Positions 37,908-47,992 of a stretch of DNA of 64,000 nt are shown here, piece by piece. The translations under genes were made by a program, and so were the position numbers. Location: contig NZ_BEWL01000001.1 of the NCBI RefSeq assembly GCF_002723915.1, forward strand, positions 248,001 to 312,000, written 5' to 3'. Positions within the stretch are counted from its first letter, which is position 1. Every line of letters begins with the position of its first letter. This DNA comes from Gluconobacter albidus (lineage in GTDB: Bacteria; Pseudomonadota; Alphaproteobacteria; Acetobacterales; Acetobacteraceae). The notes under the pieces were generated by a model, which was not told the origin of the DNA, ran no database searches, and was given only the letters and a program-made list of their open reading frames with translations.

Positions 37908-38006
37908 GGTTTCTCCTGATGAAAACCAAAATGCGGGACGGGTTTGTTCTCGACAACGCGGGACGACCCGTTACGTTCTGTGGCGAAGACTATCAGGAGC
38001 GGACAG

Positions 38007-38777
38007 ATGCTTCAAAAAACTGCCTGTTTTCTCGTTATTGGCAACGAGATTCTCTCGGGACGCACACAGGACGCCAATACGCGCGTTCTGGCTCAGGCGC
38101 TCAACGCGCAGGGGATCCGGCTCATGGAAGTCCGTGTCATTCCCGATATCAAAGACTGGATCGTCCGGACCGTCCGGGAGTGTAGCGCGGCATTCGATGT
38201 CGTCTTCACGTCAGGCGGGATCGGGCCGACGCATGACGACATCACGGCCGAATGCGTCGCCACGGCCATGGGGGCACCACTGGTCCGACATGAGGAAAGC
38301 TTCCGGTTACTGGAGGCAGCGCTTGGGGCGGATCGCTTCAATGTCGCCCGTCAGCGCATGGCCTATCTACCGGAAGGGTCAACGCCAATCCTCAACACGG
38401 TTTCCGTAGCGCCCGGTTTCAGCATCGGCAATGTGCATGTGATGGCCGGAGTGCCGTCGATTTTTGCCTCCATGGTCGCATGGCTGGTTCCACAGATGGA
38501 GAAGGGCGCGCCCCTCGTTTCCGCAAGCTGGCATGCCGCGGGACTGAAGGAAGGCGATTTCGCGTCCGATCTGGCAACGTTGCAGGAGAACTTTCCGACG
38601 ATTGATCTCGGCTCCTATCCCTATCACCTGCCGGATGGGGCGAGTGGCGTAGCCCTCGTGGCCAAGGGTTATGACAACGCGATCGTCGGTCAGGCCGCAC
38701 AGGCGGTCCATGATCTCATCATGGCGCATGGACGTGAACCCCTGTTGGGTGAGCCTCCACACAAACAGACGGCCTGA
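38007..38777 (+). CDS. CinA-type molybdopterin-binding-fold protein
   Basis: A 256-residue protein with the MoaB/Mog fold (about 5-170): FLVIGNEILSGRTQDANT, DVVFTSGGIGPTHDDITAE and NVHVMAGVPSIF. It corresponds to the first half of CinA; the C-terminal nicotinamide-nucleotide amidase domain is absent, as in the stand-alone form common in alphaproteobacteria. Its physiological role is unclear. AGGAG lies about 8 bases before the ATG at 38007, with the frame open upstream. A terminator follows. Confidence 0.88.
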   Translation: MLQKTACFLVIGNEILSGRTQDANTRVLAQALNAQGIRLMEVRVIPDIKDWIVRTVRECSAAFDVVFTSGGIGPTHDDITAECVATAMGAPLVRHEESFRLLEAALGADRFNVARQRMAYLPEGSTPILNTVSVAPGFSIGNVHVMAGVPSIFASMVAWLVPQMEKGAPLVSASWHAAGLKEGDFASDLATLQENFPTIDLGSYPYHLPDGASGVALVAKGYDNAIVGQAAQAVHDLIMAHGREPLLGEPPHKQTA

Positions 38778-38784
38778 AAAAACA

Positions 38785-38811
38785 AAAGCCGCTGCACGAA
38801 GCAGCGGCTTT
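38785..38811. terminator. Bidirectional intrinsic terminator CinA-like / accA
   Basis: AAAGCCGCTGC (38785-38795) pairs with GCAGCGGCTTT (38801-38811) around ACGAA, with an A-run before it. It lies between convergent genes, 10 bases from the accA stop. Confidence 0.85.
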
Positions 38812-38821
38812 CATGAAGACC

Positions 38822-39796
38822 TCAGTGAAGAGGTGTGCGGGTCATGGACAGGAACTTGTCCCGACGCTTCTGGATCAGCGCCGGTCCTGTCAGTCCCTTG
38901 AGGGACTCGAGTTCTTCGGAAATCGCATTCCCGATAGCCGTTACAGCTTCTTCCGGCGCGCGCTGGGCGCCACCGATGGGCTCGGGGACAATCCGGTCGA
39001 TCAGGCCGAGGGACTGAAGATCCTGCGCGGTGAGCTTGAGAGCTTCTGCGGCGGCAGGGGCCAGCTTCGGATCCCGCCACAGAATGGAAGCTGCGGCTTC
39101 CGGCGAGATCACGGAATAAATCGAATGTTCGAGCATCAGGATGCGGTCACCCGCACCGATGGCGATGGCGCCGCCCGAACCACCCTCGCCGATCACGGTC
39201 GCGATCAGCGGTACGGGCGCCTTGAGACACACGTCGATCGACTTCGCGATGGCTTGGGCCTGTCCGCGCGCTTCGGCGTCGATTCCCGGCCAGGCACCCG
39301 CAGTGTCGATGAAGCTCAGAACCGGCAGGCCGAAGCGTCCGGCCATTTCGATCAGGCGCTGTGCTTTGCGGTAACCTTCGGGACGGGCCATGCCGAAATT
39401 GTGCTTCAGGCGCGTCTCGGTGTCGTGACCACGCTCGGTACCGACAACGACGACCGGCTCTCCGCGGAAACGGGCCAGACCACCGATCATGGCGTCATCG
39501 TCACCGAAGGCGCGGTCGCCGGACAGGGGGGTGTAGTCTGTCGTCAGCAGACGCACGTAGTCCAGTGCCTTGGGGCGCTGGGCGTGACGGGCCACCTGCA
39601 CTTTCTGCAACGGCGTCAGCTTGGAGTACGTTGAGCGGAGCTGCTTGTCGGCCTTTTCGGACAGACGGGCAATCTCGTCATCGATATTGATGCCGCTGGT
39701 GCCTGAGGCCTTGCCCTGGCTGCCCATCTGGCGGAGTTCGTCGATTTTGGTCTCGAGTTCGGCGACCGACTTCTCGAAATCTAGGAATTGGCGCAT
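38822..39796 (-). CDS. accA: Acetyl-CoA carboxylase carboxyltransferase subunit alpha
   Basis: Makes malonyl-CoA together with AccB, AccC and AccD, the first step of fatty acid synthesis. The protein has 324 residues. The N-terminal FLDFEKSVAELETKIDELR, the IGEGGSGGAIAIG loop and the SVISPEAAASILWRD block are characteristic. The ATG at 39796 starts at the conserved N-terminus; the frame extends further upstream without similarity. It follows xerD by 62 bases. Confidence 0.96.
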   Translation of the reverse strand: MRQFLDFEKSVAELETKIDELRQMGSQGKASGTSGINIDDEIARLSEKADKQLRSTYSKLTPLQKVQVARHAQRPKALDYVRLLTTDYTPLSGDRAFGDDDAMIGGLARFRGEPVVVVGTERGHDTETRLKHNFGMARPEGYRKAQRLIEMAGRFGLPVLSFIDTAGAWPGIDAEARGQAQAIAKSIDVCLKAPVPLIATVIGEGGSGGAIAIGAGDRILMLEHSIYSVISPEAAASILWRDPKLAPAAAEALKLTAQDLQSLGLIDRIVPEPIGGAQRAPEEAVTAIGNAISEELESLKGLTGPALIQKRRDKFLSMTRTPLH

Positions 39797-39858
39797 GGCC
39801 GCCCGATAGCACGCCTGCGCGCCGGGAAACAGTCCCTGAGACAGGCGGAATGCTTCTG

Positions 39859-40782
39859 TCAGTCTTCCGCGAGCGCAGATGCCCCTTTGCGGGCGAGCGG
39901 ATGATGCGCGCTCACAGCCTGTCGCAGACGTTCGGACATGACCTGCGTATAAATCTGGGTCGTCGCGATATCCGCGTGCCCGAGCAGCATCTGAAGCGCC
40001 CTCAGGTCCGCCCCATGCGCCAGAAGATGACTGGCAAAAGAATGCCTCAGAACATGCGGGCTGACGCGGTCGGGGTCGACACCGGCCTTGAGGGAGCAGG
40101 CGAGCAGGATCTTGTCGAATCCCTGCCGCGTCAGAGGTTTTTGCGGATTGCGTCCCGGGAAAAGCCACGGACTTCCCAGATCCCTGTCAAAATGCACAAG
40201 CTGGTCGGCCGCCTCCCGCGCGCTCCGGGACAGAGGCACCAGACGCTCCCGTCCGCCCTTGCCCCGCACCAGCAGCATGGGGCCGCGCACATGGACGCAG
40301 GTCGCTGGCAAAGCGAGAAGCTCGGAAATGCGCAGCCCCGTCGTATAAAGCAGTTCCAGCGCAGCCCGGGAGACGACGTCCCGGCGTTCGTTTTCATGTC
40401 CTTGCGTGCCGGTTTCGAGCAGGAGGCGGATTTCAGCCTCGTCGAGCGGTCTGGGCAAGGAAGACCCAATTTTAGGAGCCTGCTGCCGTTCGGTCGGATC
40501 GTCTTCCCGCACCGACTCGAGCATCAGGAAACGATAGAACTGACGCAGACAGGACAGCCGTCGCGCTGCGGTTCGTGCCGCCAGACCGGCGCGGGACAGT
40601 TCGGCCAGATAGGACTGAACCTCCCTCCCCTGCGCGTCGCAGAGGGACACGGGCGCGCAGTGCGCCGCGAAATCGGAGAGATCGGAGGCGTAAGCCTGTC
40701 GGGTTTTCAGCGCCGCGCCGCGCTCGGCAGCCAGCATTTCAAGGAAGGCCTCGACATGCCTGCCGTCACCGGAGCGCGACAC
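39859..40782 (-). CDS. xerD: Tyrosine recombinase XerD
   Basis: Resolves chromosome dimers at dif with XerC. The protein has 307 residues. An N-terminal SAM-like DNA-binding domain (about 8-95) is followed by the catalytic domain with Arg in TTGLRISELL, Lys in RGKGGRER, His/Arg in SPHVLRHSFASHLL, His in LLGHADIATTQIY and the final Tyr of that motif. The start is a GTG at 40782. No dif site or mobile element is next to it and accA is adjacent, which supports a housekeeping XerD over a phage integrase. Confidence 0.9.
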   Translation of the reverse strand: MSRSGDGRHVEAFLEMLAAERGAALKTRQAYASDLSDFAAHCAPVSLCDAQGREVQSYLAELSRAGLAARTAARRLSCLRQFYRFLMLESVREDDPTERQQAPKIGSSLPRPLDEAEIRLLLETGTQGHENERRDVVSRAALELLYTTGLRISELLALPATCVHVRGPMLLVRGKGGRERLVPLSRSAREAADQLVHFDRDLGSPWLFPGRNPQKPLTRQGFDKILLACSLKAGVDPDRVSPHVLRHSFASHLLAHGADLRALQMLLGHADIATTQIYTQVMSERLRQAVSAHHPLARKGASALAED

Positions 40783-40792
40783 GACAGGATGC

Positions 40793-41215
40793 TCAGTGTC
40801 GGGGAGCGGAAACCGGTGCGACCGGAGCGGCAGGCATGGACTGCGCTGGAGCAGCCTTGGGAGCAGGCATTGTTGGCAGTGGAGTCGAAGGGGTCAGGGG
40901 CGCGGCGGCAGTAGCAGCAGCCGGGGCTGCCGGAGTCGTTCCAGATGCAACAACAGAAGCAGCCGGGCTCTGGGCCGTCGTCTGAACCGCGGTCTGGGCT
41001 GCAGGCACGGGCGGCATGGCCGGAAGTTCTGCCTGCGGCGCGGTGGAGCTTGCGAAAGCCGCACCCGACAGATCCTTGTGCACCATGGTCTGCTCCGGCG
41101 GAGTGGCAGTCATGCCCAGACGCAGAAACGCTCCGCCAGCCCCCAGAACGAGAAGGACGGCAATAGCTCCGCCAATGAACGGCAGGCGGAAAATGGAACG
41201 ATCAATATTGGCCAT
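40793..41215 (-). CDS. Membrane-anchored Ala/Pro-rich protein
   Basis: A 140-residue protein with one N-terminal membrane segment (about 11-34, PFIGGAIAVLLVLGAGG) and a periplasmic tail of about 105 residues that is very rich in Ala, Pro and Thr. This resembles a spacer or envelope-spanning linker. No family recognised. It starts at the ATG at 41215, diverging from aroKB with 59 bases between, and ends 10 bases before the xerD start, so it may be cotranscribed with xerD and accA. The composition limits any functional prediction. Confidence 0.7.
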   Translation of the reverse strand: MANIDRSIFRLPFIGGAIAVLLVLGAGGAFLRLGMTATPPEQTMVHKDLSGAAFASSTAPQAELPAMPPVPAAQTAVQTTAQSPAASVVASGTTPAAPAAATAAAPLTPSTPLPTMPAPKAAPAQSMPAAPVAPVSAPRH

Positions 41216-41274
41216 GGAAAAGGTCTCGAAGTGAGGGCAGGACGTGCCCCTTCTCCTATGATAGGTAGCAGGGC

Positions 41275-42966
41275 ATGTCACGCCTGCCTTTCTCCCTTTC
41301 AGCCAAGTCGGAACCCTTTTTCTCATCCGATGGCATACCGTCGCGCACGGTTGTCCTCGTCGGGATGATGGGGGCTGGCAAAACCACTATCGGACGGCGT
41401 CTCGCCCAGATCTGCGGCCTGCCCTTCGTCGATGCCGACGTCGAGATCGAACGCGCTGCCGGAAGCTCGATTCCCGAAATCTTTGCCCGACATGGCGAAG
41501 CCGCGTTCCGGGACGGGGAACGGCGCGTCATCCAGCGCCTTCTTGATGGGCCACCGTGCATCCTTGCAACGGGAGGCGGTGCCTGGATGGACGCCCAAAC
41601 CCGTCGGCTGGTGCGCCGTCATGCGGTCTCGATCTGGCTGCGCGCGCCCGTGCATGTGCTGGTCAAGCGGGTTGCAGGCCGCCCGGGGCGACCGCTCCTG
41701 GCCCAGGGACGTCCCGACGAAGTTCTGGAGCGGCTCGTCGGGCTGCGCTATCCGGTTTACGCCGAAGCAGACATCATTATCGATTGTGGAGACGAAACCG
41801 TGGAACAGGGCGTGCATCGGGTACGGGAAGTTCTGGAGGAATATCGCAGGCCGGAGACGGTGCATGTTTCGCTCAGCCATCACAGCTATGACGTGCTGAT
41901 CGGGCCTGATCTCATTTCCCGTGCCGGCGCGCTGCTCGCCCCGCATCTCCCCCAGAAACGCGTGGTCGTCATTACTGACGACATCGTGGCCGGCCTGCAT
42001 CTGCCGCGTCTGCTGGCGTCTTTCGAAGAAACGGGCATCCGTGCGGACGTGATTTCGGTTTCCGGCGGCGAGGAGAGCAAATCCCTCGCCTGCTACGCCG
42101 ATGTGATGAACCGGCTTCTATCCACGGGCATCGAGCGCAAGACGACCATTGTGGCGCTGGGAGGTGGCGTGGTCGGAGATCTTGCCGGTTTCGTTGCAGC
42201 TACGGCCCTGCGCGGACTGCCTTTCGTGCAGATCCCCACAACGCTGCTCTCACAGGTGGACAGCAGCGTCGGAGGCAAAACCGGGATCAACGCAGCGGCA
42301 GGCAAGAACTTGATCGGGGCGTTCCATCAGCCTGTCGCGGTTCTGGCAGATACGTCCGCCCTGGCCACCCTCCCAAGACGTCAGCGCATTGCCGGATATG
42401 CCGAGATCGTCAAATCCGGCCTGATCGCAGATCCGGACCTGTTCGCCTGGTGCGAAAACTACGGACAGAATGTTCTGGAAGGCGATCCCGCGGCTCTTGC
42501 GGAAGCCGTGCGCCGCGCCTGTGCTTTCAAAGCGGCCGTCGTGGCTGCCGACGAAAAGGAACAGGCTTCTGTCGGAGGACGCGCCCTACTCAATCTGGGG
42601 CATACTTTCGGTCACGCTCTGGAAGCGGAACTGGAATATGACGGACGTCTTTTGCATGGCGAAGCGGTTTCAATCGGCATTCATCTGGCGATGGCGCTTT
42701 CCGTGGAGCTGGGTTATGCCCCCGTCGAAGACCTGCATCGACTGGACCGGCATCTGCGCAGTTTGGGTATGCCGGTGAGCTTTGACTGGTTCAGGGACTC
42801 GTTCTCGGCAGAAATACTTCTGCACCACATGACTCGGGATAAGAAAATGCAGGACGGAAAGGTTGCGTTCGTCCTGTTGCGCGGGATCGGGAAAGCCTTC
42901 TCCACACGCGAAATTCCCGCAGAAACAGTGCGTAATCTGCTCGTAAGCGAGGGTTGCCGTCCGTGA
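41275..42966 (+). CDS. aroKB: Shikimate kinase / 3-dehydroquinate synthase fusion
   Basis: A 563-residue protein with two enzymes of the shikimate pathway. The N-terminal AroK domain (about 22-190) has Walker A GMMGAGKTT and ILATGGGAW. The C-terminal AroB domain (about 195-563) has GGEESKSL, VALGGGVVGDLAGFVAAT, VDSSVGGKTGIN and the zinc-binding LGHTFGHALE. In many alphaproteobacteria these are neighbouring separate genes; here there is no stop between them. AroB makes 3-dehydroquinate and AroK phosphorylates shikimate three steps later, so the fusion ensures co-expression rather than direct channelling. Confidence 0.95.
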   Translation: MSRLPFSLSAKSEPFFSSDGIPSRTVVLVGMMGAGKTTIGRRLAQICGLPFVDADVEIERAAGSSIPEIFARHGEAAFRDGERRVIQRLLDGPPCILATGGGAWMDAQTRRLVRRHAVSIWLRAPVHVLVKRVAGRPGRPLLAQGRPDEVLERLVGLRYPVYAEADIIIDCGDETVEQGVHRVREVLEEYRRPETVHVSLSHHSYDVLIGPDLISRAGALLAPHLPQKRVVVITDDIVAGLHLPRLLASFEETGIRADVISVSGGEESKSLACYADVMNRLLSTGIERKTTIVALGGGVVGDLAGFVAATALRGLPFVQIPTTLLSQVDSSVGGKTGINAAAGKNLIGAFHQPVAVLADTSALATLPRRQRIAGYAEIVKSGLIADPDLFAWCENYGQNVLEGDPAALAEAVRRACAFKAAVVAADEKEQASVGGRALLNLGHTFGHALEAELEYDGRLLHGEAVSIGIHLAMALSVELGYAPVEDLHRLDRHLRSLGMPVSFDWFRDSFSAEILLHHMTRDKKMQDGKVAFVLLRGIGKAFSTREIPAETVRNLLVSEGCRP

Positions 42967-43282
42967 TGAATGTTAAAATTTCGTCATACCTCGGCTAAAT
43001 AGCTGTTTTGCCACCGCTTTTGCATAGCTGCTTTCTGCGGGAGGCTCTGGCGTCGGCTGGAACCTTGAGCTAAGGCAGCATAGACGCGAGGCGTAGATCG
43101 TGAAGCGGGCGAAATGGATTGTGGCTTTTATGTCACTCCCCTTCCCCGAGTAGAGCTGGAACCCCCTGAGTGGCTTTGTCGCCGGGAACTCTGAGTTCTA
43201 TATGCGCTTATGCATCGCGCTGGGTCCGTTGGTGAAAGCATTTTCCAACGGCTCGAACGTTAGTCACTAAGAGGACGAAAAC
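42967..43282. other. Gap of 316 bases before ompA
   Basis: There is no credible reading frame. The stretch probably holds the ompA promoter and a long leader; I could not identify convincing -35/-10 boxes by eye. AGAGGA lies 8 bases before the ompA ATG. No terminator-like repeat for aroKB was seen. Confidence 0.6.
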
Positions 43283-44422
43283 ATGCGTCTCCGCACGGCA
43301 CTCCTTGCCATGACGTCGATGGTCGCCGCACCGTCGCTTGCCATGGCCAGCACGATCACCGGCCCCTATGTCGACCTGGGTGGTGGGTACAATCTGGTCC
43401 AGAACCAGCACGGTCACTTCTCGCCGACGACACAGGCCGATGGCACAGGCAGCAATGCCGGTTCCAGCTCCCAGTACCGTCACCATGACGGCTTCACCGG
43501 TTTCGGTGCATTCGGCTGGGGCTTCGGCAATGGTCTGCGCGTTGAAGTTGAGGGTCTGTACAACTACTCTCAGATCAACCACCGCGCCCACACTGCAGCA
43601 ACGGGTTCCACCCGTGGTTCCGATCAGGCCTATGGCGGTCTCGTCAATGTCCTGTATGACATTGATCTCGCCAACTTTGGCCTGAACGTTCCTGTCACGC
43701 CGTTCGTTGGTGTTGGCGCTGGCTACCTGTGGCAGCACTACAACCCGACCACGACCCAGTACGACAACGGCAATGTGAACCGCATGGGCGGAACGCAGGG
43801 CAGCTTCGCGTACCAGGGCATCGTCGGTGCAGCCTATGACATCCCGAATGTTCCGGGCCTTGCTGTCACCACCGAATACCGTTTCATCGGTCAGACGTTC
43901 TCGGACGGCCCCTATCGCTCCACGGCGTATAACGGTTCTGGCGTCCACAAGGGCAACGTGAACTTCGACCAGCGCTTCTCGCACCAGTTCATCCTGGGCC
44001 TGCGTTATGCCTTCGACACGGCTCCCCCGCCGCCGCCGCCGGCTCCGGTCATCGTTCCGCCGGCTCCGACCCCGGCCCGCACGTATCTCGTGTTCTTCGA
44101 CTGGGACAAGTCTGACCTGACGGGCCGCGCCCGTGAGATCGTTGCCCAGGCAGCTCAGGCTTCCACGCACGTCCAGACGACGCGCATCGAAGTCAACGGC
44201 TACACGGATAACTCCGCTGCCCATCCGGGCCCGCGCGGCGAGAAGTACAACCTCGCCCTGTCCAACCGTCGCGCTTCCAGCGTGAAGGCTGAACTGATCC
44301 GTGACGGTGTTCCGGCTGCTGCCATCGACATCCACGGCTACGGCGAGTCCAACCCGCTGGTTCCGACCGGCCCGAACACCCGCGAGCCGCAGAACCGTCG
44401 CGTCGAGATCATCCTGAAGTAA
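43283..44422 (+). CDS. OmpA-family outer membrane porin
   Basis: A 379-residue protein with a signal peptide (about 1-22, ending LAMAS) and an eight-stranded beta-barrel (about 25-250), starting GPYVDLGGGYN. A Pro-rich hinge of consecutive Pro residues (about 251-270) leads to a C-terminal OmpA-like peptidoglycan-binding domain (about 272-379) with VFFDWDKSDLT, VNGYTDN and LSNRRASSVKAELI. Strongly biased codon use suggests high expression. AGAGGA precedes the ATG and a UUCG-capped terminator follows. Confidence 0.93.
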   Translation: MRLRTALLAMTSMVAAPSLAMASTITGPYVDLGGGYNLVQNQHGHFSPTTQADGTGSNAGSSSQYRHHDGFTGFGAFGWGFGNGLRVEVEGLYNYSQINHRAHTAATGSTRGSDQAYGGLVNVLYDIDLANFGLNVPVTPFVGVGAGYLWQHYNPTTTQYDNGNVNRMGGTQGSFAYQGIVGAAYDIPNVPGLAVTTEYRFIGQTFSDGPYRSTAYNGSGVHKGNVNFDQRFSHQFILGLRYAFDTAPPPPPPAPVIVPPAPTPARTYLVFFDWDKSDLTGRAREIVAQAAQASTHVQTTRIEVNGYTDNSAAHPGPRGEKYNLALSNRRASSVKAELIRDGVPAAAIDIHGYGESNPLVPTGPNTREPQNRRVEIILK

Positions 44423-44465
44423 TTCAGACATGATCTGACGCCAGGGTCTTCGACTTCGGTTTCGG

Positions 44466-44495
44466 AAAAAAGGCGTCCTTCGGGGCGCCTTTTTT
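44466..44495 (+). terminator. Intrinsic terminator of the OmpA gene
   Basis: AAAAAAGGCGTCC, the stable tetraloop TTCG, then GGGCGCCTTTTTT. The stem has one G-T wobble and ends in a T-run. Confidence 0.9.
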
Positions 44496-44589
44496 ATGCG
44501 CTCATGTGGACTGAAAACAGAACGCCCTTGCATGCCTCTTTCCCAGCACGCTAGAGCCATCCCAACCCGCCCCACCGGAGACATACTCC

Positions 44590-45153
44590 TTGCGACGCAG
44601 CCGTATCTTTTATCCGCGCAGCCGCCCGGAAGTCATTGACCAGTTCCTGCGCTTTGGAACCGTGGGTGCAATCGGATTTCTTGTGGACTGGGGAACCGTC
44701 TCCCTGCTGCGCCAGCCGACAGGATTGATCGCAGCGACCCTGATTGCCTATTTCGTCGCGGCCACCGGAAACTGGTGCCTCAACCGCTTCTGGACTTTCC
44801 GGCTCTCAGCCGCCGACAACCAGCACATGATCCTGCAATGGCTCCGATTCCTGCTGGCCAATTCGTTCGGCTTTCTCCTCAACCGCGGAATGGTTTTCCT
44901 TCTATACGCTACGGTTCCGCTGACCGTGCATTTTCCTGCCTTGGCGCTGGCGGCGGGAGCGCTGTGCGGCATGGTGGCCAATTTCAATCTTTCGAGACGC
45001 CTCGTCTTTCGTGCTCAGACGCCGGAAACTCCGCTGGAACTCGTGCAGATGGCTGTAGAAATCCCCGCCGCCGGACTGACAGCACCGGAACCCGAACCGG
45101 ACCTGTCGGGCCTTCAGGATCACAGCCTCAGATCGCATGACCGCATTGACTGA
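44590..45153 (+). CDS. GtrA-family membrane protein
   Basis: A 187-residue protein with four membrane segments (about 17-140). FLRFGTVGAIGFLVDWG, YFVAATGNWCLNRFWTF and CGMVANFNLSRRLVFR match the GtrA/DPMS family, which helps to move lipid-linked sugars across the inner membrane. The start is a TTG at 44590, after GGAGACATACTCC. An acidic tail of about 45 residues follows. Its glycosyltransferase partner is not nearby. Confidence 0.85.
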   Translation: MRRSRIFYPRSRPEVIDQFLRFGTVGAIGFLVDWGTVSLLRQPTGLIAATLIAYFVAATGNWCLNRFWTFRLSAADNQHMILQWLRFLLANSFGFLLNRGMVFLLYATVPLTVHFPALALAAGALCGMVANFNLSRRLVFRAQTPETPLELVQMAVEIPAAGLTAPEPEPDLSGLQDHSLRSHDRID

Positions 45154-45235
45154 CGGCTGCATTTCCAAGGCGGCCACAATAGTCTAGGACAGACAGCATA
45201 TTTCCCTGTCTTCCCGGAACTGACGCTCCCTTATC

Positions 45236-47875
45236 ATGACCAGCACCAACGATATCAGATCGGCCTTTCTCGAATACTTCGGTGCGCAGGGCCACCGCAT
45301 CGTTCCTTCGGCGTCCCTCGTGCCGCAGAACGACCCGACCCTGCTATTCACCAACGCTGGCATGGTGCCGTTCAAGAACGTCTTCACCGGTCAGGAAACC
45401 CGCCCCTATTCCCGCGCAACCACGGCGCAGAAAGTCGTGCGCGCAGGCGGCAAGCACAACGATCTCGACAATGTCGGATACACGGCGCGCCATCATACGT
45501 TCTTTGAGATGATGGGAAATTTCAGCTTCGGGGATTACTTCAAGCCCGAAGCCATTGAATTCGCCTGGACGCTGCTGACCCGCGATTTTGGCCTTCCCAA
45601 GGACAAGCTGCTCGCCACCGTTTATGCGGAAGACGAAGACGCAGCAGAACTGTGGAAGAAAATTGCTGGCCTGTCCGATGACAGGATCATCCGCATCGGC
45701 ACGTCCGACAATTTCTGGCGGATGGGCGATACGGGACCGTGCGGTCCGTGTTCAGAGATTTTCTACGATCATGGCGACAGCGTGTTCGGCGGTCCTCCGG
45801 GAAGCCCGGATGAAGATGGCGACCGCTTTGTCGAGATCTGGAACCTCGTGTTCATGCAGTTCCTCGATCAGCCGGACGGTTCTCGTGATTCTCTCCCCCG
45901 GCCTTCCATTGATACCGGTATGGGACTGGAGCGCTTTGCCGCGATCATGCAGGGCAAGCGCGACAATTATGATACCGATACAATGCGAGCGCTCATCGAA
46001 GCCTCGGCCGATGTCATGCATCAGGACGCGGATGGTGCTTTCAAGTCCAGCCATCGCGTTGTCGCCGACCATCTGCGCTCTACCGCTTTCCTGATCGCCG
46101 ACGGCGTCCTGCCATCCAAGGAAGGGCGTGGCTATGTGCTGCGCCGTATCATGCGCCGCGCCATGCGCCATCTGCATATGATGGGCGCGAAAGAACCCGT
46201 CTTTTATCGTCTGCTCCCGGCGTTGATCCAGCAGATGGGCGCGGCCTATCCCGAACTGGTTCAGCATCAGGCACTCATTACCCAGACGATGAAAGGCGAA
46301 GAAGAACGCTTCACAGCCCTTCTGGAACGCGGTCTCACGCTGCTGTCCGACGAACTGGATCGTCTGGGCGAGACGGAAGCCCTTCCCGGTGATGTGGCGT
46401 TCAAACTGTATGACACGTTCGGTTTCCCCCTCGATCTGACGCAGGACGCCCTGCGCGAAAAGGGACGCACGGTTGACGAAAGCGGCTTTGAAACTGCCAT
46501 GGCCGAACAGCGCAAGCGCGCGCGCGCGGCCTGGGTCGGTTCGGGCGATACGGCTGCCGAGACGGTCTGGTTCGATGCGCGGGACAAGCACGGCCCCAGC
46601 GAGTTCCTCGGCTATGTTTCGGAAAAGGCCGATGCGGAAGTGCAGGGCATTTTCCGCGGCAACGATGAACTGGCTTCGGCATCTGCCGGCGACGACACGG
46701 TTGCGATCCTGTTGAACCAGACACCATTCTATGGCGAAAGCGGCGGTCAGGTCGGCGATCATGGAACGCTGACGGCTCCGGGTGTGCGCGTCGAGATTAC
46801 GGATACGCAGAAGCGTAACGGCGATCTGATCGTGCACTACGGCAAGGTTGTCGAAGGTACGCTGAAGCCGGGCATGGCGGTTCATGCCGAAATTGATCAT
46901 GCCCGTCGCACAGCGGTTCGTGGCCACCATTCCGCGACCCATCTGCTGCATGAAGCCCTGCGCCGCCAGGTCGGAACCCATGTCACACAGAAGGGCAGTC
47001 TGAATGCACCGGAGCGTCTGCGCTTCGACATCAGCCAGCCACGTCCGCTGACGGATGAGGAACTTGCCGCAGTCGAGGCGGAGGTCAATGCCCGCATCCG
47101 CGAGAATGCTCCGGTCGAGACGCGCCTGATGACGCAGGAAGAAGCCGTTGCGGAAGGCGCCATGGCGCTCTTTGGCGAAAAATACGGCGACGAGGTCCGC
47201 GTGGTGTCGATGGGCAAGGGCGACGATGATCGTACGGCCTATTCCATCGAACTGTGCGGTGGCACGCATGTGGGCCGCGTGGGCGAAATCGGACCGTTCC
47301 GCATCGTGTCGGAAAGCGGTGTCTCGGCTGGCGTACGCCGGATCGAGGCGGTCTGTGGTCTGGCAGCGGAAGCGCTGGCACTGGAAACCGAGAACCGGCT
47401 GAAGCAGATCGCGGATCTGCTCAAGGTTCCCGTGACCGACGCTGCCGCCCGCGTGGCAGCACTGCTGGAAGAGCGCAAATCCCTGACGTCGCAGGTTTCC
47501 GATCTTCAGCGCAAGCTTGCGACCGGCGAAGGAGCGAGCGCCACGGAAAGCATCAACGGCATCACGTTTTCGGCGCGCGATCTGGGAGATGTCAGCCCCA
47601 AGGAGCTCAAAGGACTGGCAGAAAGCATCTCCCAGCAGATTGGGTCCGGCGTGGTGGCGCTGATGTCCAATGCCGATGGTCGTGGCAGTATTGTGATTGC
47701 CGTAACAAAAGACCTGACGGACCGTCTGGATGCGGTCAAACTCGTGCGCGAGGCATCTGCCCTGATGGGCGGAAAAGGCGGCGGTGGACGGCCGGATATG
47801 GCTCAGGCTGGCGGTCCGGATGCCAATGCGGATGTGGTCTTTGCAATGCTGCGCACGACATTGGGAGCAGCATAA
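45236..47875 (+). CDS. alaS: Alanyl-tRNA synthetase
   Basis: Charges tRNA-Ala. The protein has 879 residues. The class II catalytic core is at about 1-250 ([24 protein letters not shown] motif 2, here [19 protein letters not shown]). The editing domain has [13 protein letters not shown] and CGGTHVG, and the C-terminal oligomerisation domain ends [12 protein letters not shown]. All motifs look intact and the length is normal. Confidence 0.98.
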   Translation: MTSTNDIRSAFLEYFGAQGHRIVPSASLVPQNDPTLLFTNAGMVPFKNVFTGQETRPYSRATTAQKVVRAGGKHNDLDNVGYTARHHTFFEMMGNFSFGDYFKPEAIEFAWTLLTRDFGLPKDKLLATVYAEDEDAAELWKKIAGLSDDRIIRIGTSDNFWRMGDTGPCGPCSEIFYDHGDSVFGGPPGSPDEDGDRFVEIWNLVFMQFLDQPDGSRDSLPRPSIDTGMGLERFAAIMQGKRDNYDTDTMRALIEASADVMHQDADGAFKSSHRVVADHLRSTAFLIADGVLPSKEGRGYVLRRIMRRAMRHLHMMGAKEPVFYRLLPALIQQMGAAYPELVQHQALITQTMKGEEERFTALLERGLTLLSDELDRLGETEALPGDVAFKLYDTFGFPLDLTQDALREKGRTVDESGFETAMAEQRKRARAAWVGSGDTAAETVWFDARDKHGPSEFLGYVSEKADAEVQGIFRGNDELASASAGDDTVAILLNQTPFYGESGGQVGDHGTLTAPGVRVEITDTQKRNGDLIVHYGKVVEGTLKPGMAVHAEIDHARRTAVRGHHSATHLLHEALRRQVGTHVTQKGSLNAPERLRFDISQPRPLTDEELAAVEAEVNARIRENAPVETRLMTQEEAVAEGAMALFGEKYGDEVRVVSMGKGDDDRTAYSIELCGGTHVGRVGEIGPFRIVSESGVSAGVRRIEAVCGLAAEALALETENRLKQIADLLKVPVTDAAARVAALLEERKSLTSQVSDLQRKLATGEGASATESINGITFSARDLGDVSPKELKGLAESISQQIGSGVVALMSNADGRGSIVIAVTKDLTDRLDAVKLVREASALMGGKGGGGRPDMAQAGGPDANADVVFAMLRTTLGAA

Positions 47876-47992
47876 GCAATCGCATCATGGTATGTCAGGG
47901 CAGTGACAAAGCATGGGTTGGCCGGAATCATGCTTTACCTGTCCTGATAAAGCCTTCTAACTGCCCGGTAGTTCAAGATGAAGGAGAACACC

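Noticed and set aside
39859..40782. xerD considered as a phage or island integrase
   Set aside because: There is no attachment site, cargo or tRNA nearby, and accA and other core genes flank it.
43208..44584. 458-residue minus-strand frame over the whole OmpA gene
   Set aside because: The plus-strand frame has signal peptide, barrel and OmpA domain; the antisense frame arises from biased codons.
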